The notes: a model not told the origin generated them from the sequence alone. A DNA stretch of 7,815 nt from an uncultured bacterium (GCA_902826945.1 CADEGS010000104.1:1-7815); one strand, 5' to 3'. Numbered from the stretch's first letter, positions 1 to 5,689 are shown. A program made the numbers and translations.

Positions 1-11
1 CGAGCGAGGGC

Positions 12-413
12 ATGCGCGCGCGCGCCTACGTGCGCAACCACGCCTTCACGATCGGCCAGCCGGCGAGCTTCGACACCCAGGACGACGCGCCCAGCGCGAT
101 CGAGGTGCTGCTGGCGGCGCTGGCCGGCTGCCTGGCGGTCGGCCTGCGCTGGCGCGCCTCGCGCGTCGGCGTGCGGCTGGACGAGGTCGAGCTCTCGCTC
201 GGCGCGCGCTGCGAGAACGTGCTGGTCTTCCTCGGCATCCCGGGCGAGCAGGGGCGTCCCGGGCTCGAGCGCGTCGAGGGCCGGCTGTACGTGGACACCG
301 ACGCGTCCGACGAGACGCTCGAGCGCCTGTGGCGCGAGACGCTCGCGGGATCGCCGCTCTTCGACACGCTGTCGCGCGGCGTGCCGCTCGCGATCGAGAG
401 GCGGCGCGCATGA
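12..413 (+). CDS. OsmC-family protein, 5' end uncertain
   Basis: Member of the OsmC/Ohr superfamily (COG1765-type), small alpha/beta dimers in which a thiolate cysteine reduces peroxides or handles other thiol chemistry. The family core is visible: an N-terminal strand (residues 3-20, 'VRNHAFTIGQPASFD'), the central helix 'EVLLAALAGCLA' with the reactive cysteine at Cys40, a two-strand region and the terminal 'SPLFDTLSRGVPL' block. At the position where peroxidatic members carry a second cysteine this protein has Ser114; Cys67 lies elsewhere. That favours a non-peroxidase or one-cysteine OsmC-like role. The visible 133 residues are near the short end for the family. The frame stays open to the window edge with only 11 bases upstream and no clear ribosome site, so the true start may lie outside. 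The stop overlaps the start of the metE-like gene (ATGA), implying one operon. Family assignment is secure; substrate is unknown. Confidence 0.82.
   Translation: MRARAYVRNHAFTIGQPASFDTQDDAPSAIEVLLAALAGCLAVGLRWRASRVGVRLDEVELSLGARCENVLVFLGIPGEQGRPGLERVEGRLYVDTDASDETLERLWRETLAGSPLFDTLSRGVPLAIERRRA
396..401 (+). promoter_or_regulatory. Ribosome binding site of the metE-like gene
   Basis: GAGAGG lies 8 bases before the ATG at 410, inside the last codons of the OsmC gene. It supports the 410 start over the in-frame upstream candidate at 329, which would add 27 arginine/alanine-rich residues before the conserved N-terminal strand. Confidence 0.5.
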
Positions 414-1558
414 GCCCCGCCGCGCTCCCGCGCTTCCCGGTCACGACCGTGGGGAGCTGGCCGCGCCCGGCGGAGCTGGTGCGCGCGCGCAAGCGCCGCG
501 ACCCGGCGCTCGCGAGCCTCGAGGACCGGGCCTGCCTGGACGCGCTGCGCGCGCAGGAGGAGGCCGGCGTCGACATCGTCACCGACGGCGAGCAGCGCCG
601 AGACAACTTCTACTCGTTCCTGTGCGAGCGCGTGGAGGGCCTCGAGCCCTTCACGATGGCCGACCTGCTCGACCACGTCGAGGACCGCGGCGCGTTCGAG
701 GCGCTGCTCCAGACGCTCGACGTGCCGGCCTTCGCCATCAAGAACGGCGTCGCGACCGGGCGCCTGCGCGCGCGCGGCCCGCTCGTGCGCCAGGACCTCG
801 AGTTCCTGCGCGCGCACACGCGCCTGCCGGTCAAGGTCACGCTGCCCGGCCCCTACCTCCTGTGCCGCTCGGCCTGGGTCGAGAGCCTCTCGCGCCGCGC
901 GTACGCCGGCCGCGAGGAGCTGGCGCGCGACGTCGTCCGGCTGCTGCGCGCCGAGCTCGTGGCGCTCTCCGCCGCCGGCGCCGCCGTCGTGCAGTTCGAC
1001 GAGCCGGTGCTGAGCGAGCTCGTCTTCGCCGGCAAGTCCGCCACGCGCACCTTCATGTGCGCCGCGTTGGCCGCCGGCGCCAGCCCCGAGCGCGAGCTCG
1101 AGCTCGCGGTCGAGCTCCTGAACGGCGTCGTGGAGGGCGTCGAGGGCACGCTCTGCGCCGTGCACGTCTGCCGCGGGAACTGGAGCCGGGACGAGAGCGT
1201 CTTGCTCGCGGGCTCGTACGAGCCGCTCCTGCCCGCCTTCGCGCGCATGAAGGTCGGCCAGTTCGTGCTCGAGTACGCGACCGAGCGCGCGGGCGACCCG
1301 CGCGTCCTGACGGCGCTGCCGCCGGGGAGCTGGATCGGCCTGGGCGCGGTCAACCCGCGCACGGCGGAGGTCGAGTCGCCCGAGGGCATCGCGCGCCGCG
1401 TGCGCGATCTGGTGCAGGCGCTCGGGCACGAGCGCATCCACCTGACGCCCGACTGCGGCTTCGGGACCTTCGCCGAGCGGCCGATGAGCACGCCCGCGCT
1501 GGCGCGCGCGAAGCTCGGCGCGCTGGTCGCCGCGGCGCGGCGCCTGCGCGAGGAGTGA
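410..1558 (+). CDS. Core MetE-like (cobalamin-independent methionine synthase II family) methyltransferase
   Basis: A 382-residue protein corresponding to the C-terminal catalytic barrel of cobalamin-independent methionine synthase (Meth_synt_2), without the N-terminal folate-binding half of the ~750-residue MetE. Visible motifs are 'TTVGSWPRP' (residues 12-20) at the barrel start, 'DGEQRRDNF' (59-67), 'LPGPYLL' (145-151) and 'QFDEP' (195-199, the acidic residues expected to hold the homocysteine amino group). The complete zinc site is present: His252 and Cys254 in 'VHVCRGNW', Glu288 in 'FVLEYA' and Cys349 in 'PDCGFGTF'. An intact zinc site implies activation of a thiol (homocysteine or a relative) for methyl transfer in the cytoplasm. 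The methyl donor cannot be read from the sequence: stand-alone members include folate-independent methionine synthases using corrinoid proteins and relatives acting on other thiols. It starts inside the OsmC stop codon and converges on the FG-GAP gene. The family is sure; the name 'methionine synthase' is only probable. Confidence 0.9.
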   Translation: MSPAALPRFPVTTVGSWPRPAELVRARKRRDPALASLEDRACLDALRAQEEAGVDIVTDGEQRRDNFYSFLCERVEGLEPFTMADLLDHVEDRGAFEALLQTLDVPAFAIKNGVATGRLRARGPLVRQDLEFLRAHTRLPVKVTLPGPYLLCRSAWVESLSRRAYAGREELARDVVRLLRAELVALSAAGAAVVQFDEPVLSELVFAGKSATRTFMCAALAAGASPERELELAVELLNGVVEGVEGTLCAVHVCRGNWSRDESVLLAGSYEPLLPAFARMKVGQFVLEYATERAGDPRVLTALPPGSWIGLGAVNPRTAEVESPEGIARRVRDLVQALGHERIHLTPDCGFGTFAERPMSTPALARAKLGALVAAARRLREE

Positions 1559-1565
1559 CGCGTCA
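1556..1565. repeat. Palindrome joining two convergent stop codons
   Basis: TGACGCGTCA is a perfect 10-bp palindrome. Its left half contains the TGA of the metE-like gene and its right half the TGA of the FG-GAP gene on the other strand. Only 4 bp separate the two stops. It has no loop or T-tract, so it is not a recognisable terminator by itself. Confidence 0.6.
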
Positions 1566-3218
1566 CGGCCCCGGCCGCGGGCCGAGCACGACCGGGTCCG
1601 AGGCGCGCACGCCGGCGGGATCGAGCGCGAAGGCGCGCAGCTCGAGCGCCTCGCCCGCCAGCGCCGGCGGGAGCGCGAGCCGCCAGCGCGTGCCCGGCAC
1701 GAGCGCGAGCGTATCGCCGCCGGGCCGCGCGACGCGCAGCAGCGCGGGCCCCGACGCGCTCGCGACGAGCTCGAGGCGCGTGCCGTCGAGGTCGCCCGGG
1801 ATCGCGTCGAGCTCCAGGCGCGCCGGCGGCGCGCCCGCGGTCTGCGGCAGCGGCGCGAGCGCGAGCGGGCGCGGCCGCGCGTCGCCGAGCGCGAGCACCC
1901 AGGCCGCGCCGCGCTCGGGACCGCCGTCGTCGTCCAGCCACGCGCCGACCGCCAGGCCGGCGCGCCCGTTGGCGCCGCGCAGCACCGTGGCGCCGATGCC
2001 GAAGAAGTCGTGGTCGTGCAGGCCGCCCGCCAGCCCGCCGCGGCGGTCGCTGAGCTTCGCCTGCGCGGCCACGCGCCCGTCGGGCTCGAGCTCCAGGATC
2101 CACAGGGCGCCGCGGTCGGGACCGCCGTCGTCGTCGCGGATCGCGCCGACGGCGAGCAGGGTGCGGCCGTGCGCGGGATCGGTCCACGCGGCCAGCGAGG
2201 CCCCGAAGTTGTCGCTCGTGTCGAGCGGGCCGAGGAAGCCGCCGGCGCTCGCGCTGATCTTCTGCGAGCGGCGCACCGTGCCGTCGGGGCGCAGGAAGAG
2301 CAGCCACACCGCGCCCTGGCCGGGCCCGCCGTCGTCGTCGCCGATCGCGCCCACGGCGAGGTCGGGCACGCCGTCCCCGTCGAGGTCGCCCAGCGCGCCG
2401 AGCGCCTCGCCGAAGAAGTCGTGGTCGTCGAGCTGGCCGTCGAAGCCGCCCGAGCCCTGCGCGACCTTCACGCTGGAGCGCACGCTCCCGTCCGGCCGCA
2501 GGAGGAGGATCCAGACCGCTCCGCGCTCCGGTCCGCCGTGGTCGTCGTAGGAGGCCGCCACGGCGGCGTCGGGCACGCCGTCCCCGTCCACGTCGCCCAG
2601 GCCGGCCACGCGCGCGCCGAAGTAGTCGTCCTCCTGCAGGACGCCGGTGAAGCCGCCCGCGACGGCGCTGATCTTCGCGTAGCGGTCCACGTCGCCGCTC
2701 TGGCGCAGGAACAGCACGTAGGCCGCGCCCCAGTCCGGTCCGCCGTCGTCGTCGCGGTAGGAGCCGACCAGGAGGTCGGGCGTCCCGTCGCCGTCGAGGT
2801 CGCCCAGGCCGTCCACGCCGCGGCCGAGGAAGTCGCCGTCGTCGAGGATCGTGAAGAGCCCGCCCAGCGCGAACCCGCCGGAGCCTTCCTTGATCTTGCG
2901 CGTGCGCTCGACCGCGCCCGTCTCGTCGAGCCACAGGACGTACAGCGCGCCCTGGTCGAGGCCGGTCTCGTCGTCGCCCGCGGCGGCGATCACGAGCTCG
3001 TCGCGGCCGTCCTGGTCGATGTCCACGGCGCACAGGTCCACGCCGAAGAAGTCGAACGTGGCGAGCGACGCCTCCAGGCCGCCGCTCGTGGCGCTGATCT
3101 TCTGCTCGGCGCGCACGCCGAGGTCGAGGCTCGCCGCGGACTGCGCGCCGGCGTGGCGCGCGGCGAGGAGCAGGGCGGGGAGCGCGAGCAGGGCGAGCTG
3201 GGGGCAGGGAGCGGGCAT
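1563..3218 (-). CDS. Secreted FG-GAP repeat (integrin-alpha-like) beta-propeller protein
   Basis: Predicted exported protein of 551 residues. The ATG at 3218 gives a good signal peptide: hydrophobic stretch at residues 8-20, then 'RHAGAQ' with a likely signal peptidase I cut near residues 25-26. The frame extends upstream to 3317, but that stretch is charged and unlike an export signal. Six repeats of about 64-73 residues follow (roughly 38-106, 107-179, 180-248, 249-317, 318-385, 386-450), each with 'KIS..(S/A)GGF', an 'F(F/L)G' turn, 'DDDGG' or a variant, and 'GA.W.L.L..DG'. Repeats 1-4 carry calcium-loop motifs (DIDQDG 66-71, DLDGDG 140-145, DVDGDG 209-214, DLDGDG 278-283); repeats 5 and 6 have lost them. 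Residues 451-551 form a beta-rich C-terminal segment ('LPPALAGEALELRAFALDPAG') resembling one I associate with Planctomycetota secreted proteins. A calcium-stabilised extracellular propeller is likely; ligand and function are unknown. No enzyme motif is seen. Confidence 0.9.
   Translation of the reverse strand: MPAPCPQLALLALPALLLAARHAGAQSAASLDLGVRAEQKISATSGGLEASLATFDFFGVDLCAVDIDQDGRDELVIAAAGDDETGLDQGALYVLWLDETGAVERTRKIKEGSGGFALGGLFTILDDGDFLGRGVDGLGDLDGDGTPDLLVGSYRDDDGGPDWGAAYVLFLRQSGDVDRYAKISAVAGGFTGVLQEDDYFGARVAGLGDVDGDGVPDAAVAASYDDHGGPERGAVWILLLRPDGSVRSSVKVAQGSGGFDGQLDDHDFFGEALGALGDLDGDGVPDLAVGAIGDDDGGPGQGAVWLLFLRPDGTVRRSQKISASAGGFLGPLDTSDNFGASLAAWTDPAHGRTLLAVGAIRDDDGGPDRGALWILELEPDGRVAAQAKLSDRRGGLAGGLHDHDFFGIGATVLRGANGRAGLAVGAWLDDDGGPERGAAWVLALGDARPRPLALAPLPQTAGAPPARLELDAIPGDLDGTRLELVASASGPALLRVARPGGDTLALVPGTRWRLALPPALAGEALELRAFALDPAGVRASDPVVLGPRPGP
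1869..3107 (-). repeat. Six degenerate tandem repeats of about 195-220 bp coding propeller blades
   Basis: The FG-GAP gene is built of six in-frame units with boundaries near 3107, 2900, 2681, 2474, 2267, 2063 and 1869. Most divergence is at the DNA level, but long exact matches remain. A 21-base string at 2361-2381 recurs at 2568-2588 (207 bp apart, exactly 69 codons), and a 20-base string at 1998-2017 recurs at 2409-2428 (411 bp apart, two units). The units are therefore related by duplication or kept similar by strong codon bias and shared protein motifs. Confidence 0.75.
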
Positions 3219-3226
3219 GGCTCGTC

Positions 3227-3246
3227 CGCGTTCCTGGCGGAACGCG
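3227..3246 (-). promoter_or_regulatory. Stem-loop just before the FG-GAP start codon
   Basis: In the - strand transcript CGCGTTCC pairs perfectly with GGAACGCG across the 4-base loop GCCA, ending 8 bases before the ATG. The only AGGA-like ribosome site of this gene lies in the loop and the 3' arm, so the stem could hide it. The structure is seen in the sequence; a regulatory role is inferred. Confidence 0.45.
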
Positions 3247-3256
3247 CCGGAGTGAT

Positions 3257-3274
3257 CGGACCGCCGCCGGTCCG
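3257..3274 (-). promoter_or_regulatory. Second stem-loop or inverted repeat in the FG-GAP leader
   Basis: CGGACCG and CGGTCCG form a perfect 7-bp stem with a 4-base loop, 10 bp upstream of the first hairpin. There is no following U-tract, so it is better seen as a protein-binding inverted repeat or leader RNA structure than as a terminator. Confidence 0.4.
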
Positions 3275-3447
3275 CGGGAACGGTTCTCTCGCGCGGCGAC
3301 GGCGTGGTCGCTCGCACGAGGGCCGCGCGCGCCCGCGCGGGGACGCGGGCAGGAAGCGCGCGGTCTCTCTCCTTCGACGCCCTCCAGGCGCAGCGCGCGC
3401 GCGCGCCGGTTCGCCGTCCCGCGGATTTCTCGGGCGCCGTCCGCCGC

Positions 3448-4260
3448 TCAGGAACGGCGCACGATCACGCGGTCGGGGAGCTCGTTGCGATCCCCATCGC
3501 GCCAGGGGACGTGCTCGGCGAGCACCGCGCCGCACGCGCGCACGCCGGCCGCGAGCCCATCGCGCAGCGAGCCGGCGGCGATCCCGCGCAGGATCGCCTC
3601 GGTCGCGGCGCGCCAGTCCTCGGCCTGCACGCGCTCGTCGATGCCGCGGTCGCCGAGGACGATCGCGCGCCGCTCGAACAGGCTGACGAAGAGCAGCACG
3701 CCCGTCTTCTCGCGCGTCTCGTGCAGCGCGTGGCGGTGGAACTCCTGCAGCGCCTGCTCCTCGGCCATCTCGGTCGCGCGCGCCTCGCGCACGAACAGGC
3801 GCTGGAAGTCGGGCAGCGCGCGCGCCGTGGCCCAGCCGAGCGCCCCGCACGCGAGCTGCGCGGCGAGCACGACCCAGGCCTCGCTCCCCGGCGCGACCAG
3901 CACGACGAGCGCCGAGCCCAGGAGCGCCAGGGCGAAGGCCGCCAGCCAGCGCGCGCCAGGGTGCTCGTCCGAGCGCTCGAGCACGACCGGCAGGATCTCG
4001 CCCACGGTGGCGCGCTCGGCGCGCGCGACCTCCGCGCGCAGCGCCTGCACGTCGTCCGGCCCGAGCGCGTCGATCGCGCGGTAGCGGCGGCGGCGCGCGA
4101 GCGCGCGCGCGACCAGCGCCAGGTAGAGCGCGAGGCCGACCCAGGGCAGCACGCGCCCGGCGAGCACCCACCACGCCGGGCCGCCCGCGTGGGCGGCGCG
4201 CCACGCGCCCTCTTGCGCCGCGAGCGCGCTCGCCAGGACCTGCCAGCCGCCGGGCGCCAT
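3448..4260 (-). CDS. TPM-domain integral membrane protein (COG3762-like)
   Basis: A 270-residue membrane protein with a TPM fold (TPM_phosphatase family; the name does not prove phosphatase activity). The order is: a hydrophobic helix at residues 29-52; the first TPM strand 'AERATVGEILPVVLERSD' (81-98); a transmembrane hairpin at 105-123 and 128-148; then the rest of the domain with 'TREKTGVLLFVSLFERRAIVLGDRGI' (182-207) and the conserved end 'GDRNELPDRVIV'. It is somewhat longer than the ~200-residue relatives because of the extra N-terminal helix. The ATG at 4260 shares its A with the TGA of the upstream TPM gene (TGATG), and GGGGAG ends 6 bases before it, favouring this start over the GTG at 4263. 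It is the last gene of the lemA-TPM-TPM unit, so it is probably made in a fixed ratio with its partner. Biochemical function unknown. Confidence 0.87.
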   Translation of the reverse strand: MAPGGWQVLASALAAQEGAWRAAHAGGPAWWVLAGRVLPWVGLALYLALVARALARRRRYRAIDALGPDDVQALRAEVARAERATVGEILPVVLERSDEHPGARWLAAFALALLGSALVVLVAPGSEAWVVLAAQLACGALGWATARALPDFQRLFVREARATEMAEEQALQEFHRHALHETREKTGVLLFVSLFERRAIVLGDRGIDERVQAEDWRAATEAILRGIAAGSLRDGLAAGVRACGAVLAEHVPWRDGDRNELPDRVIVRRS

Positions 4261-5039
4261 CACCAGCTCCCCGAGGCGCCGCCGCCCGAGAACCCGCCGC
4301 CGCCGCCGAAGCCGCTGAAGCCGCCCCCTCCGCCCCCGCCGCCGAAGCCGCCTCCGAAGCCGCCGCCCAGGCCCGCGTGCGAGCCCCCGCCGCCGCGGTG
4401 CATCGTCGAGAGGATCAGCCAGGGCAGCGCGCCGCCCAGCGCGCTGCGACCGCGTGGGCCGCGCGGGCCGCGGCCCGAGAGGATGCGCAGCACGAGGAAG
4501 ACGAGCAGCAGGCTGATGAAGCAGCCGAGCGATCCGCCGCGCGCCGCGCGCGCGCCGGGAGAGCGCTCGATCGGCCCGTAGTCGCCGCCGATCGCGGCCT
4601 GGATCGCGAGCACGCCCTCGCGCAGCGCCTCGTACGTGCGACCCTCGCGCAGGCGCGGCACGATCACGTCGCGCACGATGCGCCCGGCGACCGAGTCGGT
4701 CAGCGTGCCCTCGACGCCGCGGCCGGCCTCGATGCGCAGCTCGCGGTCGTCGCGCGCGACGAGCAGCAGCGCGCCGTCGCTCGTGTCCACGCTGCCGAGC
4801 TTCCAGGTGCGGGCGACGTCGAGCGCGGCCTGCTCGATCGGGCGCCCCGCGAGGCTCGGCAAGGTCAGCAGCGCCACGTCGTGGCCGCTGCCCGTGCGGT
4901 AGGACTCCATCAGCGCCTCGAGCGAGCGCTCCTCCTCATCGCTGAGCATGTCCGCCCGGTCGGTGACCCACCCGTCGGCGGGCGGCACCTCGAAGCCCTG
5001 CGTCGCGAGGAGCAGGAGCGCGCAAGCAAACGCCGCCAA
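4260..5039 (-). CDS. YgcG-like TPM-domain protein with glycine-rich C-terminal tail
   Basis: A 259-residue exported or membrane protein. A short hydrophobic N-terminus (residues 3-14) serves as signal peptide or anchor. The TPM domain follows at about 22-152, with 'GWVTDRADMLSDEEERSLE', 'HDVALLTLPSLAGRPIE', 'WKLGSVDTSDGALLLVA', 'RELRIEAGRGVEGTLTDSVAG' and 'VIVPRLREGRTYEAL'. A transmembrane helix spans about 172-187, then comes a basic 'RGPRGPRGR' patch, a weakly hydrophobic stretch (202-213) and a tail of 44 residues, 29 of them glycine, ending in 'GASGSW', the ending typical of this family. The start must be TTG at 5039: the LemA TAG stop lies two codons upstream in the same frame and no other start codon fits ahead of the hydrophobic stretch. 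There is no good ribosome site, so it probably depends on ribosomes finishing lemA. Role unknown; the partner genes suggest a membrane complex. Confidence 0.88.
   Translation of the reverse strand: MAAFACALLLLATQGFEVPPADGWVTDRADMLSDEEERSLEALMESYRTGSGHDVALLTLPSLAGRPIEQAALDVARTWKLGSVDTSDGALLLVARDDRELRIEAGRGVEGTLTDSVAGRIVRDVIVPRLREGRTYEALREGVLAIQAAIGGDYGPIERSPGARAARGGSLGCFISLLLVFLVLRILSGRGPRGPRGRSALGGALPWLILSTMHRGGGGSHAGLGGGFGGGFGGGGGGGGFSGFGGGGGFSGGGASGSW
4263..4394 (-). repeat. Low-complexity glycine/phenylalanine-rich tail coding segment
   Basis: Codes residues 216-259 of the YgcG-like protein, with runs of up to eight glycines spaced by Phe and Ser. The DNA is a GGC/GGN-rich stretch. The proline-rich reading on the opposite strand is only its shadow. 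Confidence 0.75.
4267..4272 (-). promoter_or_regulatory. Ribosome binding site of the second TPM gene
   Basis: GGGGAG on the - strand ends 6 bases before the ATG at 4260, within the last codons of the upstream TPM gene. Its spacing fits ATG 4260 better than GTG 4263 (3 bases), and it would let the same ribosome restart after TGA. Confidence 0.55.
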
Positions 5040-5045
5040 CGCGCG

Positions 5046-5678
5046 CTACCGCTGGCCGAAGTCGATCTGCGGGCGCTCGCTCGCCTCGGCCTCGACCGTG
5101 AGCTGGGCCTTGGGGTCGAAGCCGAACAGGCCGGCCAGCAGGCTCGTCGGGAAGCGGCGCAGGCGCGTGTTGTAGGCCTGCACCGCGTCGATGTAGTCGC
5201 GGCGCGCGACGGCGATGCGGTTCTCGGTGCCCTCGAGCTGGTCCTGCAGCGAGAGGAAGCTCTGCGAGGCCTTGAGCTGGGGGTAGTTCTCCGCCACGAC
5301 GAGCAGGCGCGAGAGCGCGCCGCCCAGGCCGGCCTGGGCCCTGGACCAGGCCTCGAGCTGCGCGGGGTCCTGCGGCGCGCCCTCGGGGAGCTGCGCGCGG
5401 CCGACCGAGGCGCGCGCCTCGGTCACGGCGGTGATCGTGGACTGCTCGAAGTCGGCTGCGCCCTTGACGGTCTCGACCAGCTGCGGGACGAGGTCGAAGC
5501 GGCGCTTGTACTGGTTCTGGATCTCGCTCCACTTGGCGTTCACGCCCTCGTCGGTGCTCACCAGGCCGTTGTACTGCGACATGGCGCAGCCGCCGAAGAC
5601 GAGCAGCACGAGGACGAGGACGCCGAGCACCACGAGCGCCGTGGAGGCGGCGCCGCGCCGGGATCGTTCGATGGTCAT
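5046..5678 (-). CDS. lemA: LemA family membrane protein
   Basis: A 210-residue LemA-family protein close to the usual family length. A basic N-terminus 'MTIERSRRG' precedes one transmembrane helix (about 13-30), then the helical-bundle domain with all hallmark blocks: 'YNGLVSTDEGVNAKWSEIQNQYKRRFDLVPQLVETVKG' spread over residues 36-73, then 'ENYPQLKASQSFLSLQDQL' (130-148), 'GTENRIAVARRDYIDAVQAYN' split over 150-170, and 'RFPTSLLAGLFGF' (175-187). Cys31 directly after 'VFGG' ends the helix and could be a lipid-attachment cysteine, although Phe at -3 is unusual for a lipobox. The ATG at 5678 is chosen because GAGGAG precedes it by 5 bases; the in-frame start at 5720 would add a non-conserved Pro/Arg-rich leader. 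It is first in a tight unit with two TPM genes, an arrangement found in many bacteria. LemA's molecular function is unresolved; it probably sits in the cytoplasmic membrane with its helical domain outside the cytoplasm. Confidence 0.93.
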   Translation of the reverse strand: MTIERSRRGAASTALVVLGVLVLVLLVFGGCAMSQYNGLVSTDEGVNAKWSEIQNQYKRRFDLVPQLVETVKGAADFEQSTITAVTEARASVGRAQLPEGAPQDPAQLEAWSRAQAGLGGALSRLLVVAENYPQLKASQSFLSLQDQLEGTENRIAVARRDYIDAVQAYNTRLRRFPTSLLAGLFGFDPKAQLTVEAEASERPQIDFGQR

Positions 5679-5683
5679 GGAGG

Positions 5684-5689
5684 CTCCTC
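5684..5689 (-). promoter_or_regulatory. Ribosome binding site of lemA
   Basis: GAGGAG on the - strand, 5 bases before the ATG at 5678. It is among the clearest Shine-Dalgarno-like sites in the window and decides the lemA start. Confidence 0.65.

Larger units (their letters stand above)
3219..3447. other. 229-bp intergenic leader between the TPM and FG-GAP genes
   Basis: No gene or convincing -35/-10 pair is visible here. On the - strand it must contain the FG-GAP leader and the end of the lemA-TPM transcript. It holds the two adjacent stem-loops listed separately, a further 7-bp inverted repeat CCGCGCG/CGCGCGG (3323-3329 with 3334-3340) and an alternating (GC)7 tract at 3393-3406. None is followed by a T-rich run on either strand, so no intrinsic terminator can be called. 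Confidence 0.6.

Noticed and set aside
26..1441. A 471-residue - strand open frame opposite the OsmC and metE-like genes
   Set aside because: Shadow of two recognisable families on the other strand; no motif, no ribosome site, Arg/Ala/Ser-rich composition.
853..3033. A 726-residue open frame on the - strand crossing the metE-like and FG-GAP genes
   Set aside because: It lies antisense to the well-supported metE-like gene and out of frame with FG-GAP. Its product is an arginine/proline-rich string without domain motifs, as expected from GC-rich DNA where stops are rare.
1869..3107. A CRISPR array or satellite suggested by the regular spacing of GTCGTCGTC-like strings
   Set aside because: The period is about 207 bp, the units are in frame and they encode propeller blades; there is no short-repeat/unique-spacer pattern.
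3219..3317. A longer FG-GAP start 33 codons upstream
   Set aside because: It would bury the signal peptide behind a charged, arginine-rich leader; the ATG at 3218 puts the export signal at the N-terminus.
3323..3340. Intrinsic terminator for the lemA-TPM transcript
   Set aside because: The hairpin has no U-tract after it on the - strand and lies more than 100 bp beyond the last stop codon.
3304..4581. A + strand frame with a striking proline-rich 'PPPPKPPPKPPP' segment
   Set aside because: The proline run is the complement of the glycine-rich tail of the YgcG-like TPM protein. The remainder opposes two real genes.
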